Positions 22,681-30,796 of a stretch of 35,822 nt of DNA are shown in pieces (position 1 is the stretch's first letter; every line of letters starts with the position of its first letter). The notes beneath the pieces were generated by a model. The model had not been told where the DNA came from and did not search any database. It was given only the letters and a program-made list of their open reading frames with translations. The stretch comes from Vicinamibacteria bacterium. Its GTDB lineage: Bacteria; Acidobacteriota; Vicinamibacteria; Vicinamibacterales; JAENWD01. The stretch is from positions 1-35,822 of the forward strand of contig JAENWD010000124.1 in assembly GCA_016650245.1 (NCBI GenBank), read 5' to 3'. Made by a program: the position numbers and the translations under genes.

Positions 22681-23607
22681 ATGCGATTGCTGGTGCGTTG
22701 CGCATCGCTCGGTCTACTCTGGCTTGCGGGTGTGACTCCAGCGGCCGCGGCGCTCAAGGTCGTCGCGACGACCGAGGATCTCGCGGCCATCATCAGCGAG
22801 GTGGGCGGCGACAAGGTGAGCGTCGAGACGCTGGCGCGCGGGTATCAGGACCCGCACTTTGTCGAGCCCAAGCCCAGCTTCATCCTCAAGCTTCACGCCG
22901 CCGACCTGCTGGTCCTGGTCGGGCGCGAGTTGGAGATCGGGTGGCTGCCACCGCTGGTCCAGCAAAGCCGCAACGCCAGCATCCAGCCAGGCGCGCGCGG
23001 CTACTTGGACGCGTCGATGACGGTGAAGATCCTCGAGATCCCCACCGGGCAGATCACGCGCGCGATGGGCGACGTCCATCCGCAAGGCAACCCGCACTAC
23101 TGGCTGGATCCCGGCAATGGCCGTCGCGTCGCCCGGGCCCTGCAGGCGAAGCTCACCGAGCTGTCGCCGGCCGACGGCGCCTACTTCGCTCAGCGCTTCG
23201 CCGACTTCGACAAGCGCCTCACCGACGCCGAGAAGCGCTGGGACGCGGCAATGGCGCCGTACAAAGGCGTCAAAGTCGTCACCTACCACCGCTCGTGGCC
23301 CAACTTCGCCGACCGCTTCGGCCTCGACGTGGTCGGTTACGTCGAGCCAAAGCCGGGCATCCCGCCGTCGCCCGGGCACACGCTCGACCTGGTGAACGAG
23401 ATGAAGCGCCAGAACATCAAGGTCATCGCCGTGGAGCCGTACTTCGATCTGAAAACGCCCAACGCCGTCGCGCGCGACACCGGCGCTGTGGTGTTGGTGC
23501 TGGCGCCCTCGGTCAACGGCGTGAAGGAGGCGACCGACTACCTGCGCCTGTTCGACTACAACGTCAACCTGCTGGTCCAGACGTTTACCAAGCTCGGTGT
23601 GAAGTAG
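22681..23607 (+). CDS. ZnuA/TroA-like metal-binding lipoprotein-type periplasmic protein
   Basis: This is a cluster A-I solute-binding protein for Zn2+ or Mn2+ uptake, 308 residues, with a signal peptide (RLLVRCASLGLLWLAGVTPA, no lipobox seen). Candidate metal ligands are His59 (YQDPHFVEPKPS), His139 (GNPHYWLDPGN) and His203 (VVTYHRSWPNFADRFGL). The usual fourth ligand, an Asp in a LDPLG-like segment, reads VLAPSVNG here, so coordination differs or Glu252 (VEPYFD) helps. There is no His-rich loop of the E. coli ZnuA kind. The permease gene follows after 3 bases. The start ATG has GAGGGA 6 bases upstream. Metal specificity cannot be assigned. Confidence 0.87.
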   Translation: MRLLVRCASLGLLWLAGVTPAAAALKVVATTEDLAAIISEVGGDKVSVETLARGYQDPHFVEPKPSFILKLHAADLLVLVGRELEIGWLPPLVQQSRNASIQPGARGYLDASMTVKILEIPTGQITRAMGDVHPQGNPHYWLDPGNGRRVARALQAKLTELSPADGAYFAQRFADFDKRLTDAEKRWDAAMAPYKGVKVVTYHRSWPNFADRFGLDVVGYVEPKPGIPPSPGHTLDLVNEMKRQNIKVIAVEPYFDLKTPNAVARDTGAVVLVLAPSVNGVKEATDYLRLFDYNVNLLVQTFTKLGVK

Positions 23608-23610
23608 GCC

Positions 23611-24450
23611 ATGGACACGACTGTCCTGCAGTTTCTTGCGGCGCCCTTTGCCGCCAGCCTCATCCTGACCGGGATTCACGCGTACCTGGGCGTGCACGTC
23701 GTGGAGCGCGGCGTGATCTTCGTGGACCTCTCGCTGGCGCAGATCGCGGCGCTGGGCGCCACGATGGCCGTGCTGATGCCGTTCACCGGCGGCGATCCCC
23801 ATCACCCGGGCGTGTACTGGGTGAGCCTCGGCTTCACGTTCATGGGGGCGGCGGTGTTTTCGCTCCTGCACAGCCAGAAGGCACGCATCCCGCAAGAGGC
23901 CATCATCGGCATCTGCTACGCCGTGGCCTCGGCGGCCTCGATCGTCGCGATGAGCTCGTCGGCCTCGCAGGCCGAGCACCTGCAGCACATGCTGGTGGGC
24001 AACATCCTCGCGGTCTCGTGGCCGGAAGTGCTGAAGACGGCGGCGCTCTACGGCGTCGTGGGCGTGTTCCACTACGTCTTCCGGCACAAGTTCCTGCTGA
24101 TCTCGATGGACCGCAGCCGCGCGGCCGCTGAAGGCGTGTCGGTGCGCTCCTGGGATTTCCTGTTCTACGCGTCGTTTGGCTTCGTGGTCACCTCGTCGGT
24201 GTCGATCGCCGGTGTGCTGCTGGTGTTCTGCTATCTGATCGTCCCGTCAGTGGCGGCCATGCTGTACGCCGACCGTGTGGGGCCGCGGCTGGCCATCGGC
24301 TGGACCATGGGCACGGTCGTGTCGGCGCTTGGCGTGTTTCTGTCATTGCAGCTCGATCTGCCGACCGGCGCGACGATCGTCTGCACGTTCGGCATCGTGT
24401 TGCTGCTGATGGCGGCCCTCAAGCCGCTGATCCGAAGGAACGAGGTCTAG
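23611..24450 (+). CDS. ABC-3 family metal transporter permease (ZnuB-like)
   Basis: This inner-membrane permease of a Zn/Mn ABC importer has 279 residues with about eight hydrophobic helices. Family segments include HVVERGVIFVDLSLAQIAAL, GATMAVLMPFTG, the cytoplasmic-loop region MDRSRAAAEGVSVRSWDFLF (likely the ATPase contact) and SIAGVLLVFCYLIVPSVAAM. It follows the binding-protein gene by 3 bases. No ATP-binding subunit gene follows: the next gene is on the opposite strand. The transporter must borrow an ATPase encoded elsewhere, or the third gene has been lost or moved. Confidence 0.9.
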   Translation: MDTTVLQFLAAPFAASLILTGIHAYLGVHVVERGVIFVDLSLAQIAALGATMAVLMPFTGGDPHHPGVYWVSLGFTFMGAAVFSLLHSQKARIPQEAIIGICYAVASAASIVAMSSSASQAEHLQHMLVGNILAVSWPEVLKTAALYGVVGVFHYVFRHKFLLISMDRSRAAAEGVSVRSWDFLFYASFGFVVTSSVSIAGVLLVFCYLIVPSVAAMLYADRVGPRLAIGWTMGTVVSALGVFLSLQLDLPTGATIVCTFGIVLLLMAALKPLIRRNEV

Positions 24451-24470
24451 CGCAGGCCTTCAGGCATGCG

Positions 24471-25337
24471 CTACTGCACCAACCGCGCGCCGGTCTGGAA
24501 CCGGCGATAGTTGCTGTACGTCGCGGTGCCCTCCACGACGACGCCATCGGGAGACTCGTAGCGTTCGTCGAGGCGGACGGGGAGCACGAGGTCCATCGCG
24601 GCGACGCGTTCGAACCGGGTGGTGAGCGCGTAGTCGACGCGCTCGAACTCCAACTCGAGGTCGGTGCGGAGGATGGCGCCCGTGGCGGCCTCGATCCACA
24701 CGCGTCCGCGTGAGAAGACCGGCCGGCCGTCGCCCCGGCGGACCAGCGTCGGCCGGCTGCGCTCGCGAAACGCCAACTCCCACACCGGCGCGTTCGCCGC
24801 TGACCGGCGCTTCCAACTGAATCGCGCCTGCCGTTCGGGATGCAGGAAGAACACCGCGACGGTGGGCAGGTTGAAGTTGCGCGAGCCCGGCGCCAGATTG
24901 TGGCGTGCACCTTCCTCGAGAATGGCGCGCGCGTGTGACCAGCTGGCCTCGCGTGAGCCGTGCAGCAGCTCGACCAGACGCCTGCGCTCGGGTCCGACCG
25001 GCTGACCGTCGACCTCGATCACGTCGCGAAAGCCAATCGCCTCGGACTCGCCGGGCAGCGTCACCCACGCAAACTCCGCCACCAAACGCCGCGCGGCCGA
25101 CCGCCCGCTCTTATTGTCCGGGTCCGGCGTCAGTTCCTGCGAGAGCGTCTCGGTCGCCACCAGGCGTGGCAGCTCGTCGGCGTAGCGAGCCACGAACGTG
25201 CCGGCGCGCGCCATCACCGCCTTCTGCGAAAGCGTCGATGCTTGGTCGGGCATCGCGCCGGACACCAGCCACGCAAGCAGCCACACGACGCGCACGCCAG
25301 TGACGGTACCACGCCCATGACGCAGTACTCGCGCCAA
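24471..25337 (-). CDS. Secreted hypothetical protein
   Basis: This is an unnamed protein of up to 288 residues with an N-terminal hydrophobic segment (VRVVWLLAWLVSGAMP) that looks like a signal peptide. The body has FVARYADELPRLVATETLSQ, FRDVIEVDGQPVGPERRRL, ARHNLAPGSRNFNLPTVAVF and IWIEAATGAILRTDLELEF-type segments. The FRDVIEVDGQPV / NLPTVAVFFL pattern is, as far as I recall, common in uncharacterised acidobacterial secreted proteins. The C-terminal half (VWIEAATGAILRTDLELEFE, ERYESPDGVVVEGTATYSNY) resembles LolA-like beta sheets of outer-membrane carrier proteins. The start is unsure: TTG 25337 is the longest, and GTG 25295 would place the signal peptide at the very N-terminus. It is convergent with the permease gene. 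Confidence 0.7.
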   Translation of the reverse strand: MARVLRHGRGTVTGVRVVWLLAWLVSGAMPDQASTLSQKAVMARAGTFVARYADELPRLVATETLSQELTPDPDNKSGRSAARRLVAEFAWVTLPGESEAIGFRDVIEVDGQPVGPERRRLVELLHGSREASWSHARAILEEGARHNLAPGSRNFNLPTVAVFFLHPERQARFSWKRRSAANAPVWELAFRERSRPTLVRRGDGRPVFSRGRVWIEAATGAILRTDLELEFERVDYALTTRFERVAAMDLVLPVRLDERYESPDGVVVEGTATYSNYRRFQTGARLVQ

Positions 25338-25422
25338 TTAGAGGTATCCCGGAACCCATAGCGTGTGTTACCTTTAGGAGTTTTCAGCAACCGCGGCACT
25401 CCGCGCATACACCCGTCGCTGA

Positions 25423-25458
25423 AGTCCGTAGTCCGAAAGTCGGTAATCCGAAGTCCGT
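25423..25458 (+). repeat. Heptamer array AGTCCGA before mgtE
   Basis: AGTCCGT, AGTCCGA, AAGTCGGT (8 bases), AATCCGA, AGTCCGT in tandem, ending 15 bases before the mgtE ATG. The unit length matches the AATCTGC arrays but the sequence family is different. Confidence 0.78.
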
Positions 25459-25473
25459 ACCAAGGTCTCTCAA

Positions 25474-26844
25474 ATGGCGCAGCCGCGAAGAATCGATGTC
25501 GTGCTCGACTCGGTCAGACGACTGTTGCGCATTGGTGCGACCGCCAACCTCTTCAATCTGCTCCAGAAGCAGCATCCGGCCGACCTGGCGGCCGTCTTCG
25601 GCGAACTGCAGGAGCGCGACCGCAAGGCCGCCTTCGCCGTCGTCGTCGAGCGCAGTCCCAAGCTGGCGATGGAGTCGGCGGCCGAACTCGGGCCCGAGAT
25701 GGCGGCGCAACTGCTCGCCGACCGGCCTGCCGAAGAGGTCGCCAAGCTGATTCAGGAAATCCCTTCCGACGACGCGGCCGCGCTGGTGGACTACCTGCCA
25801 GAGGAGCTGTCGACGGCGGTGCTCGAGTTGATGCGCCAGAAGGAGTCCGGGCAGGTGGGCAACCTGCTCGAGTTCCCCGAGAAGACCGCCGGGCGCATCA
25901 TGAACCCGAACGTCTTCGCGCTCAACGAAGACCTGACGGTGGCCGAGGGGATCACGCAGCTTCAGGCGTCGCGCGACGTGGAGATGGTGTTCTATCTCTA
26001 CATCGTCGACTCGCGGCGGCATCTGGTGGGCGTCACCTCGCTGCGGCGTCTGCTGCTGGTGTCGCCCGAGACGCCGCTGAAGCGGATCATGACGCCGGAC
26101 CTGATCAGCGTCCGCGTGGATACCGATCAGGAGGAAGCGGCTCGCCTGGTCGCGTCGTACAACCTCCTCGCCATCCCGGTCGTCGACGAAGAGAACAAGC
26201 TCATTGGCGTCATCACGGTCGACGACGTCATCGACGTCATCAAGGACGAGGCGACCGAAGACATCTATCGCCTCGCCGGTGTCACCTCCGACGAGCGAGT
26301 GTTCACTCCGCCGGGCGAGTCGCTCACCAAGCGCCTGCCGTGGCTGGCGGTGAACCTCGTCACGGCGTTCATCGCGGCCAGCGTCGTCAGCCTGTTCGAG
26401 CAGACAATCGATCAGGTCGTGGCGCTGGCCGTGTTCATGCCGATCGTGGCGGGCATGGGCGGCAATGCCGGGACGCAGACGCTGACCGTGATCGTCCGCG
26501 GCATCGCGCTGGGCGAGTTGAACTGGGGCAACACCCGCAAGGCGCTGCTCAAGGAAGCGCTGGTCGGCCTGGGCAACGGCCTGGTGCTCGGCACGCTTGG
26601 GGCCCTGATCGTCTGGCTGATGAAGGGCAACCCGGTGCTGGGCGGGGTCCTTGGGATGGCGATGGTGATCAACATGTTCATTGGCGCCACCGCCGGAACG
26701 CTGATTCCGCTGGGATTGCGGGCGATGAAGGTCGATCCCGCCCTGGCCAGCTCCGTGTTCATCACGACGTTCACGGACGTGGCGGGTTTCGCCTCGTTTC
26801 TGGGGCTGGCGACGGTGTTCCTGAAGTACCTCAAGACCGGGTAA
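25474..26844 (+). CDS. mgtE: Magnesium transporter MgtE
   Basis: This is a dimeric Mg2+ channel gated by intracellular magnesium. The 456 residues are standard. The MgtE N-terminal superhelical domain (about 15-135) shows LLQKQHPADLAAVFGELQER and EEVAKLIQEIPSDDAAALVD. Two CBS domains follow (about 140-265: AGRIMNPNVFALNEDLTVAE; IPVVDEENKLIGVITVDDVI). The transmembrane pore is about 285-455, with FMPIVAGMGGNAGTQTLTV and the conserved GNGLVLGTLGAL. A weak AAGG lies 9 bases before the ATG, after the heptamer array. No magnesium riboswitch is recognisable in the leader. It is probably cotranscribed with recO. Confidence 0.95.
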   Translation: MAQPRRIDVVLDSVRRLLRIGATANLFNLLQKQHPADLAAVFGELQERDRKAAFAVVVERSPKLAMESAAELGPEMAAQLLADRPAEEVAKLIQEIPSDDAAALVDYLPEELSTAVLELMRQKESGQVGNLLEFPEKTAGRIMNPNVFALNEDLTVAEGITQLQASRDVEMVFYLYIVDSRRHLVGVTSLRRLLLVSPETPLKRIMTPDLISVRVDTDQEEAARLVASYNLLAIPVVDEENKLIGVITVDDVIDVIKDEATEDIYRLAGVTSDERVFTPPGESLTKRLPWLAVNLVTAFIAASVVSLFEQTIDQVVALAVFMPIVAGMGGNAGTQTLTVIVRGIALGELNWGNTRKALLKEALVGLGNGLVLGTLGALIVWLMKGNPVLGGVLGMAMVINMFIGATAGTLIPLGLRAMKVDPALASSVFITTFTDVAGFASFLGLATVFLKYLKTG

Positions 26845-26870
26845 AATGGGGGGATCTTGCCCTCAGGGCC

Positions 26871-27641
26871 ATGCCACTCTACACAGCCGACGCGCTGGTG
26901 CTGCGCACCTACAAGCTTGGCGAGGCCGACCGGATTGTCGTCTTCCTGACCTCGGATCGGGGCAAGAAGCGTGGCGTGGCCAAGAGCGCGAGGCGGCCCA
27001 GGTCGCGCTTTGTCGGGGCACTCGAGCCGCTGACGCACGTGCGGGTGGCGTACTTCGAGAAGGAGACCCGCGAGCTGGTGGGGCTCAACTACGCCGAGCC
27101 GGTGCGGTCGCCGCTGTCGGGACCGGGCGAATCGGTGAGCCACGCCAGCTACTTCGCCGAGTTGCTCGACGAGTGGGCGCAGGCCGACGACCCCAACGAG
27201 ACGCTGTTCCGGTTGGGGGCCTCGGTGCTCGACGCGCTGGCCGAGGGAGTGGACATCGAGGGCCTGGCGCGGTATTTCGAGTACTGGCTGCTGCGCCTGC
27301 AGGGCGTGTATCCGCCGCACCTGGTGTGTCATCGGTGCGGCCAGCGGTTCACCGGCGTGCCCGAGGCGGGCGCCTGGTTGTCGCCGCTGGACGGGGTGCT
27401 CACGTGCGCGACGTGTGCCGATGGCCTGGCGGGTCACCGCATGGGCACGCCGCTGTCGCCAGGGGCGCTGGCGTTTCTGGCGCACGCACGGGCGCGCGGC
27501 CCGCTCGAGCTGGGGGATCTGTCGAGGTCCAGCGGCGTGCTGGCCGAACTGGAGACACTGCACCGCGCGCTGATGGTGCGGCACCTCGAGCGGGAGTTGC
27601 GATCGACTCGTGTGTTACAGGCGATTAAGCGTGGACACTGA
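26871..27641 (+). CDS. recO: DNA repair protein RecO
   Basis: RecO anneals single-stranded DNA and, with RecR, loads RecA in gap repair. The 256 residues include the OB-fold N-terminal domain (YTADALVLRTYKLGEADRIV, TSDRGKKRGVAKSARRPRSR) and a helical C-terminal domain. Four cysteines form the zinc site: VCHRCGQRF and LTCATCADG. The ATG at 26871 matches the family start (MPLYTADALVLR). It lies 26 bases after mgtE, and glyQ follows after 6 bases, so mgtE-recO-glyQ-glyS probably form one transcript. Confidence 0.95.
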   Translation: MPLYTADALVLRTYKLGEADRIVVFLTSDRGKKRGVAKSARRPRSRFVGALEPLTHVRVAYFEKETRELVGLNYAEPVRSPLSGPGESVSHASYFAELLDEWAQADDPNETLFRLGASVLDALAEGVDIEGLARYFEYWLLRLQGVYPPHLVCHRCGQRFTGVPEAGAWLSPLDGVLTCATCADGLAGHRMGTPLSPGALAFLAHARARGPLELGDLSRSSGVLAELETLHRALMVRHLERELRSTRVLQAIKRGH

Positions 27642-27647
27642 TTCCCT

Positions 27648-28532
27648 TTGACCTTCCAGGACCTCATCTTCAAGCTGCAGCAGTTCTGGGCCGCCAACGG
27701 CTGCTTGATCCAGCAGCCTCTGGACCTCGAAGTCGGCGCCGGCACCTCGCATCCCGAGACGCTGTTACGCGTGCTCGGTCCGGCGCATTGGAATGTCGCC
27801 TACGTGCAGCCGTCGCGGCGCCCCGACGACGGGCGATTTGGCGAGAACCCGAACCGGCTGTTCAAGCACCACCAGTTCCAGGTGATTCTCAAGCCCTCGC
27901 CCGACGAGGTGCAGGACCTCTATCTGCAATCGCTCGAGGCCTGCGGCATCAACCCGCGTCAGCACGACATTCGCTTCGAGGAGGACAACTGGGAGTCGCC
28001 GACGCTGGGCGCGTGGGGCATCGGCTGGCAGGTGCTCTTCGACGGCCTCGAGATCACGCAGTTCACCTATTTCCAGCAGGTCGGCGGCATCGACCTGTCG
28101 CCCATCGCGTGCGAGATCACCTACGGGCTCGAGCGCATCGCGATGGCGCTGCAGAAAGTGGACAACGTCTACGACCTGGAGTGGGCGCCTGGCGTGACGT
28201 ATCGGGAGGTACGGCTGCGCGAGGAGATCGAGCAGTCCAAGTACGTGTTCGGGCACGTCGACGGCGTCAGCGGCGAAGAGTTCGCGACACACCATCGTGA
28301 CCTCTTCGAGCGACACTATGTGTTTGGCCAGAAGCTGCTCGGATCGGTGCTGGTGTGGCCGGCACTGGAGGAGTGCCTCAAGTGCTCGCACCTGTTCAAC
28401 ATCCTCGACAGCAGCGGCAGTATCGGCGTCACAGAGCGGACGGCGTACATCCTGCGGGTGCGGCACCTGGCGGTGGCGATCGCCAGGGCCTACTACGAGA
28501 GCATCAAGCCGGTGGAAGTGGAGCAGGCGTGA
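27648..28532 (+). CDS. glyQ: Glycyl-tRNA synthetase alpha subunit
   Basis: This is the catalytic alpha subunit of the bacterial alpha2beta2 GlyRS, 294 residues. The family start [20 protein letters not shown] is intact. Core segments are [59 protein letters not shown] and [14 protein letters not shown]. The only start that fits is TTG 27648: a GTG upstream runs into a stop, and no ATG is available. There is no visible Shine-Dalgarno, so translation may depend on coupling to recO 6 bases upstream. glyS follows after 17 bases. Confidence 0.95.
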   Translation: MTFQDLIFKLQQFWAANGCLIQQPLDLEVGAGTSHPETLLRVLGPAHWNVAYVQPSRRPDDGRFGENPNRLFKHHQFQVILKPSPDEVQDLYLQSLEACGINPRQHDIRFEEDNWESPTLGAWGIGWQVLFDGLEITQFTYFQQVGGIDLSPIACEITYGLERIAMALQKVDNVYDLEWAPGVTYREVRLREEIEQSKYVFGHVDGVSGEEFATHHRDLFERHYVFGQKLLGSVLVWPALEECLKCSHLFNILDSSGSIGVTERTAYILRVRHLAVAIARAYYESIKPVEVEQA

Positions 28533-28549
28533 CGGTGAGCCTGTAGACA

Positions 28550-30790
28550 ATGGATCGAGAGCTTCTCATCGAGATCGGCGTCGAGGAAGTCCCCGCGAGC
28601 TGGCTGCCGTCGCTGACGACGCAGTTGGCCGACGTGGCGTCGGCGCAATTGAGGGCGGCGCGCCTGAACGTAGATGGCCCGGTCGAGTCGTGGACGACGC
28701 CGCGGAGGTTGACCGTGCGCGTCCACCGGGTGGCCGAGCGGCAGACCGACCTGGAAGAAGTCCTGAACGGCCCGCCGGTCTCGGCGGCGCGCGGCGCCGA
28801 CGGCCAGTTCACGCCGTCGGCCATCGGCTTTGCCAGGAAGAACGGCGTCGATCCCGAGGCTCTCGAGGAGATCGACACGCCCAAGGGCCGGTACCTCGCG
28901 GTGCGCAAGCGTCAGCGTGGGAAAGCGTCAGTCGATGCGTTGCCTGACGTGATGACGGGGTTACTGCGCGGCCTGGCGTTCCCGAAATCGATGAACTGGG
29001 ATGCGTGGCTCGACGACGGCAAGGGCGACTTCCGGTTCGGCCGGCCCGTGCGATGGCTGCTGTTCCTCTACGGCGGCCGCGTTGTCCCCTACGACATCCG
29101 CCGTGCCGAGAGTGCGCAGTCGCCGCTGGTGCAGGACGTGCGGTCGGGCGCGACGACGTACGGACACCGCTTCCTCACCACGAGCGGGCGGGCCGGCCGC
29201 GCCGTCAAAGTCAAGACCTTCGACGACTACAAGGCGCGCTTGCTCGAGCACTTCGTCGTCCTCGAGCGGGAGGATCGACGCGAGCGAATCGCCCGTGATC
29301 TGGAAGTGCACGCCGTCCGTCTCGGCGGACGCGTGCACCGCGCGGCGGCCGGTCAGGCCGGGCTGCTCGACGAGGTGCCGGACCTGGTGGAGTGGCCGTC
29401 GGTGGTCGCCGGCGTGTTTCCAGCCGAGTTCCTCGCGCTGCCCGAAGAAGTGCTGACGACGACGATGATCCATCACCAGCACTACTTCCCCGTAGTGGAC
29501 GATCAGGGCAGGCTGAAGGCGGCTTTTCTCGCGGTGACCAACGTCGAGGTCGAGAAGCCGGAGCTCATCAGCCGCAACTCGGAGCGGGTGTTGACGGCGC
29601 GGTTGCGCGATGCGCAGTTTTTCTGGAACGCCGATCGTAAGGTGACCCTCGAAGACCGTATCGGCCGGCTGGACACGATCCTGTTCCACAAGAAGCTGGG
29701 CAGCTACAAAGCCAAGGCCGAGCGCGTCGAGCGGCTGGCCGAGTGGATTGCCCGTGAGGCACTCGCGAAGCCCGCCGAAGCCGCGTCAGCGGCGAAGGCG
29801 GGTCGTCTTGCGAAAGCCGATCTGGGCACGGATCTGGTGCGCGAGTTCACCGAGCTGCAGGGCACGATGGGCGGCATCTACGCGCGTGAGGAAGGCCTGC
29901 CCGAGGCGGTGTGGAAGGCCATCTACTACCACTACCTGCCCGTGGCGGTGGAGCCGGAGGCGCCTCCGACGCGCGCGCAGTTGGGCGCCGGCGCGATCTG
30001 TTGGGCTGCGGTGTCGATTGCGGACAAGCTCGACACGCTGGTCGGGCTGTTTTCCGCCGGGGAGCGCCCGACCGGGTCGCGCGACCCGTACGGGCTACGG
30101 CGTCAGGCGCACGGCCTGTTCCGTACGCTGGTGGATCTGCCCGATCTCACGGGCCTGTCGGTGCGACCGACGGTGGGCGCGCTCATCGCGGCCGTCCAAC
30201 GCGAGCTGCCGCTCGACGAGGTGGCGCGCACGGCGCTCACCGCGTTTCTCGCCGAGCGATTGACCTACGTCCTCGAGCAGCGCGGGTATGACGTGCGCAA
30301 CGTGCGCGCGGTGCTGGCGGGCCGGCCGCTGGGCCAGATCAGCCCGCTTGAAGCGCGGCGCATGCTGGAGGTGCTGCCCGAGTTCACCGGCACGCCCGAG
30401 TTCCAGCAACTGGCGACCGCGTTCAAGCGGGTGAAGAACATCGCGTCGGGGGAGTTGGGGCCTGGCCCCGGCGCGATCACAACGGGGCCAGGCCCCGTCA
30501 GCGACCCCTATTCGGTTCTTCACGAACCCGCAGAGCTCGCCCTGGTGGCCGAGCTCACGCGGCGGCAGCCGGTCATCGAGCGCGTGCTCGACTCCGGCGA
30601 CCACTACCGGCAGGCCTTTGCCGAGGCCGCCGCCTTCGGTCCCTTCGTGGACCGCTTCTTCGCGGATGTGTTCGTGATGGTGGAGGACCCCGCGCTGCGG
30701 CAGGCGCGGCTTCACCTGATGGCGTCGCTGTCGCGGCTCATCCTTCGGCTCGCGGATATCTCGGAGATCGTCCCTCAATCGGAGTCCTAA
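28550..30790 (+). CDS. glyS: Glycyl-tRNA synthetase beta subunit, with an internal palindrome insertion
   Basis: This tRNA-binding subunit of alpha2beta2 GlyRS has 746 residues, near the long end of the family. It starts MDRELLIEIGVEEVPASWLP. Conserved segments include FPKSMNWDAWLDDGKGDFRF, RFGRPVRWLLFLYGG, MIHHQHYFPVVDDQGRLKAA and GTMGGIYAREEGLPEAVWKA. An HD-like part follows (DKLDTLVGLFSAGERPTGSR, DPYGLRRQAHGLFR), then the DALR-type anticodon-binding C-terminus. Around residues 634-652, GELGPGPGAITTGPGPVSD replaces the short linker normally found after FKRVKNI. It is encoded by the same GGGGCCTGGCCCC palindrome as in ybeY and does not break the frame. Confidence 0.95.
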   Translation: MDRELLIEIGVEEVPASWLPSLTTQLADVASAQLRAARLNVDGPVESWTTPRRLTVRVHRVAERQTDLEEVLNGPPVSAARGADGQFTPSAIGFARKNGVDPEALEEIDTPKGRYLAVRKRQRGKASVDALPDVMTGLLRGLAFPKSMNWDAWLDDGKGDFRFGRPVRWLLFLYGGRVVPYDIRRAESAQSPLVQDVRSGATTYGHRFLTTSGRAGRAVKVKTFDDYKARLLEHFVVLEREDRRERIARDLEVHAVRLGGRVHRAAAGQAGLLDEVPDLVEWPSVVAGVFPAEFLALPEEVLTTTMIHHQHYFPVVDDQGRLKAAFLAVTNVEVEKPELISRNSERVLTARLRDAQFFWNADRKVTLEDRIGRLDTILFHKKLGSYKAKAERVERLAEWIAREALAKPAEAASAAKAGRLAKADLGTDLVREFTELQGTMGGIYAREEGLPEAVWKAIYYHYLPVAVEPEAPPTRAQLGAGAICWAAVSIADKLDTLVGLFSAGERPTGSRDPYGLRRQAHGLFRTLVDLPDLTGLSVRPTVGALIAAVQRELPLDEVARTALTAFLAERLTYVLEQRGYDVRNVRAVLAGRPLGQISPLEARRMLEVLPEFTGTPEFQQLATAFKRVKNIASGELGPGPGAITTGPGPVSDPYSVLHEPAELALVAELTRRQPVIERVLDSGDHYRQAFAEAAAFGPFVDRFFADVFVMVEDPALRQARLHLMASLSRLILRLADISEIVPQSES
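30457..30496. repeat. Palindromic element inside glyS
   Basis: GGGGCCTGGCCCCG (30457-30470) and its exact complement (30483-30496) flank a 12-base loop, GCGCGATCACAA. The left arm is read in the same frame (GPGP) as in ybeY. The right arm is read in a different frame because the loops differ in length. Confidence 0.9.
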
Positions 30791-30796
30791 TCGACC

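Noticed and set aside
25338-25473. Magnesium riboswitch before mgtE
   Set aside because: No M-box or ykoK-like conserved blocks are visible; the leader is mostly the AGTCCGA heptamer array.
26819-26847. Promoter for recO (TAAAAT at 26842)
   Set aside because: The only -35 at 17 bp is TTCCTG, a poor match, and it overlaps the mgtE stop. Cotranscription with mgtE is simpler.
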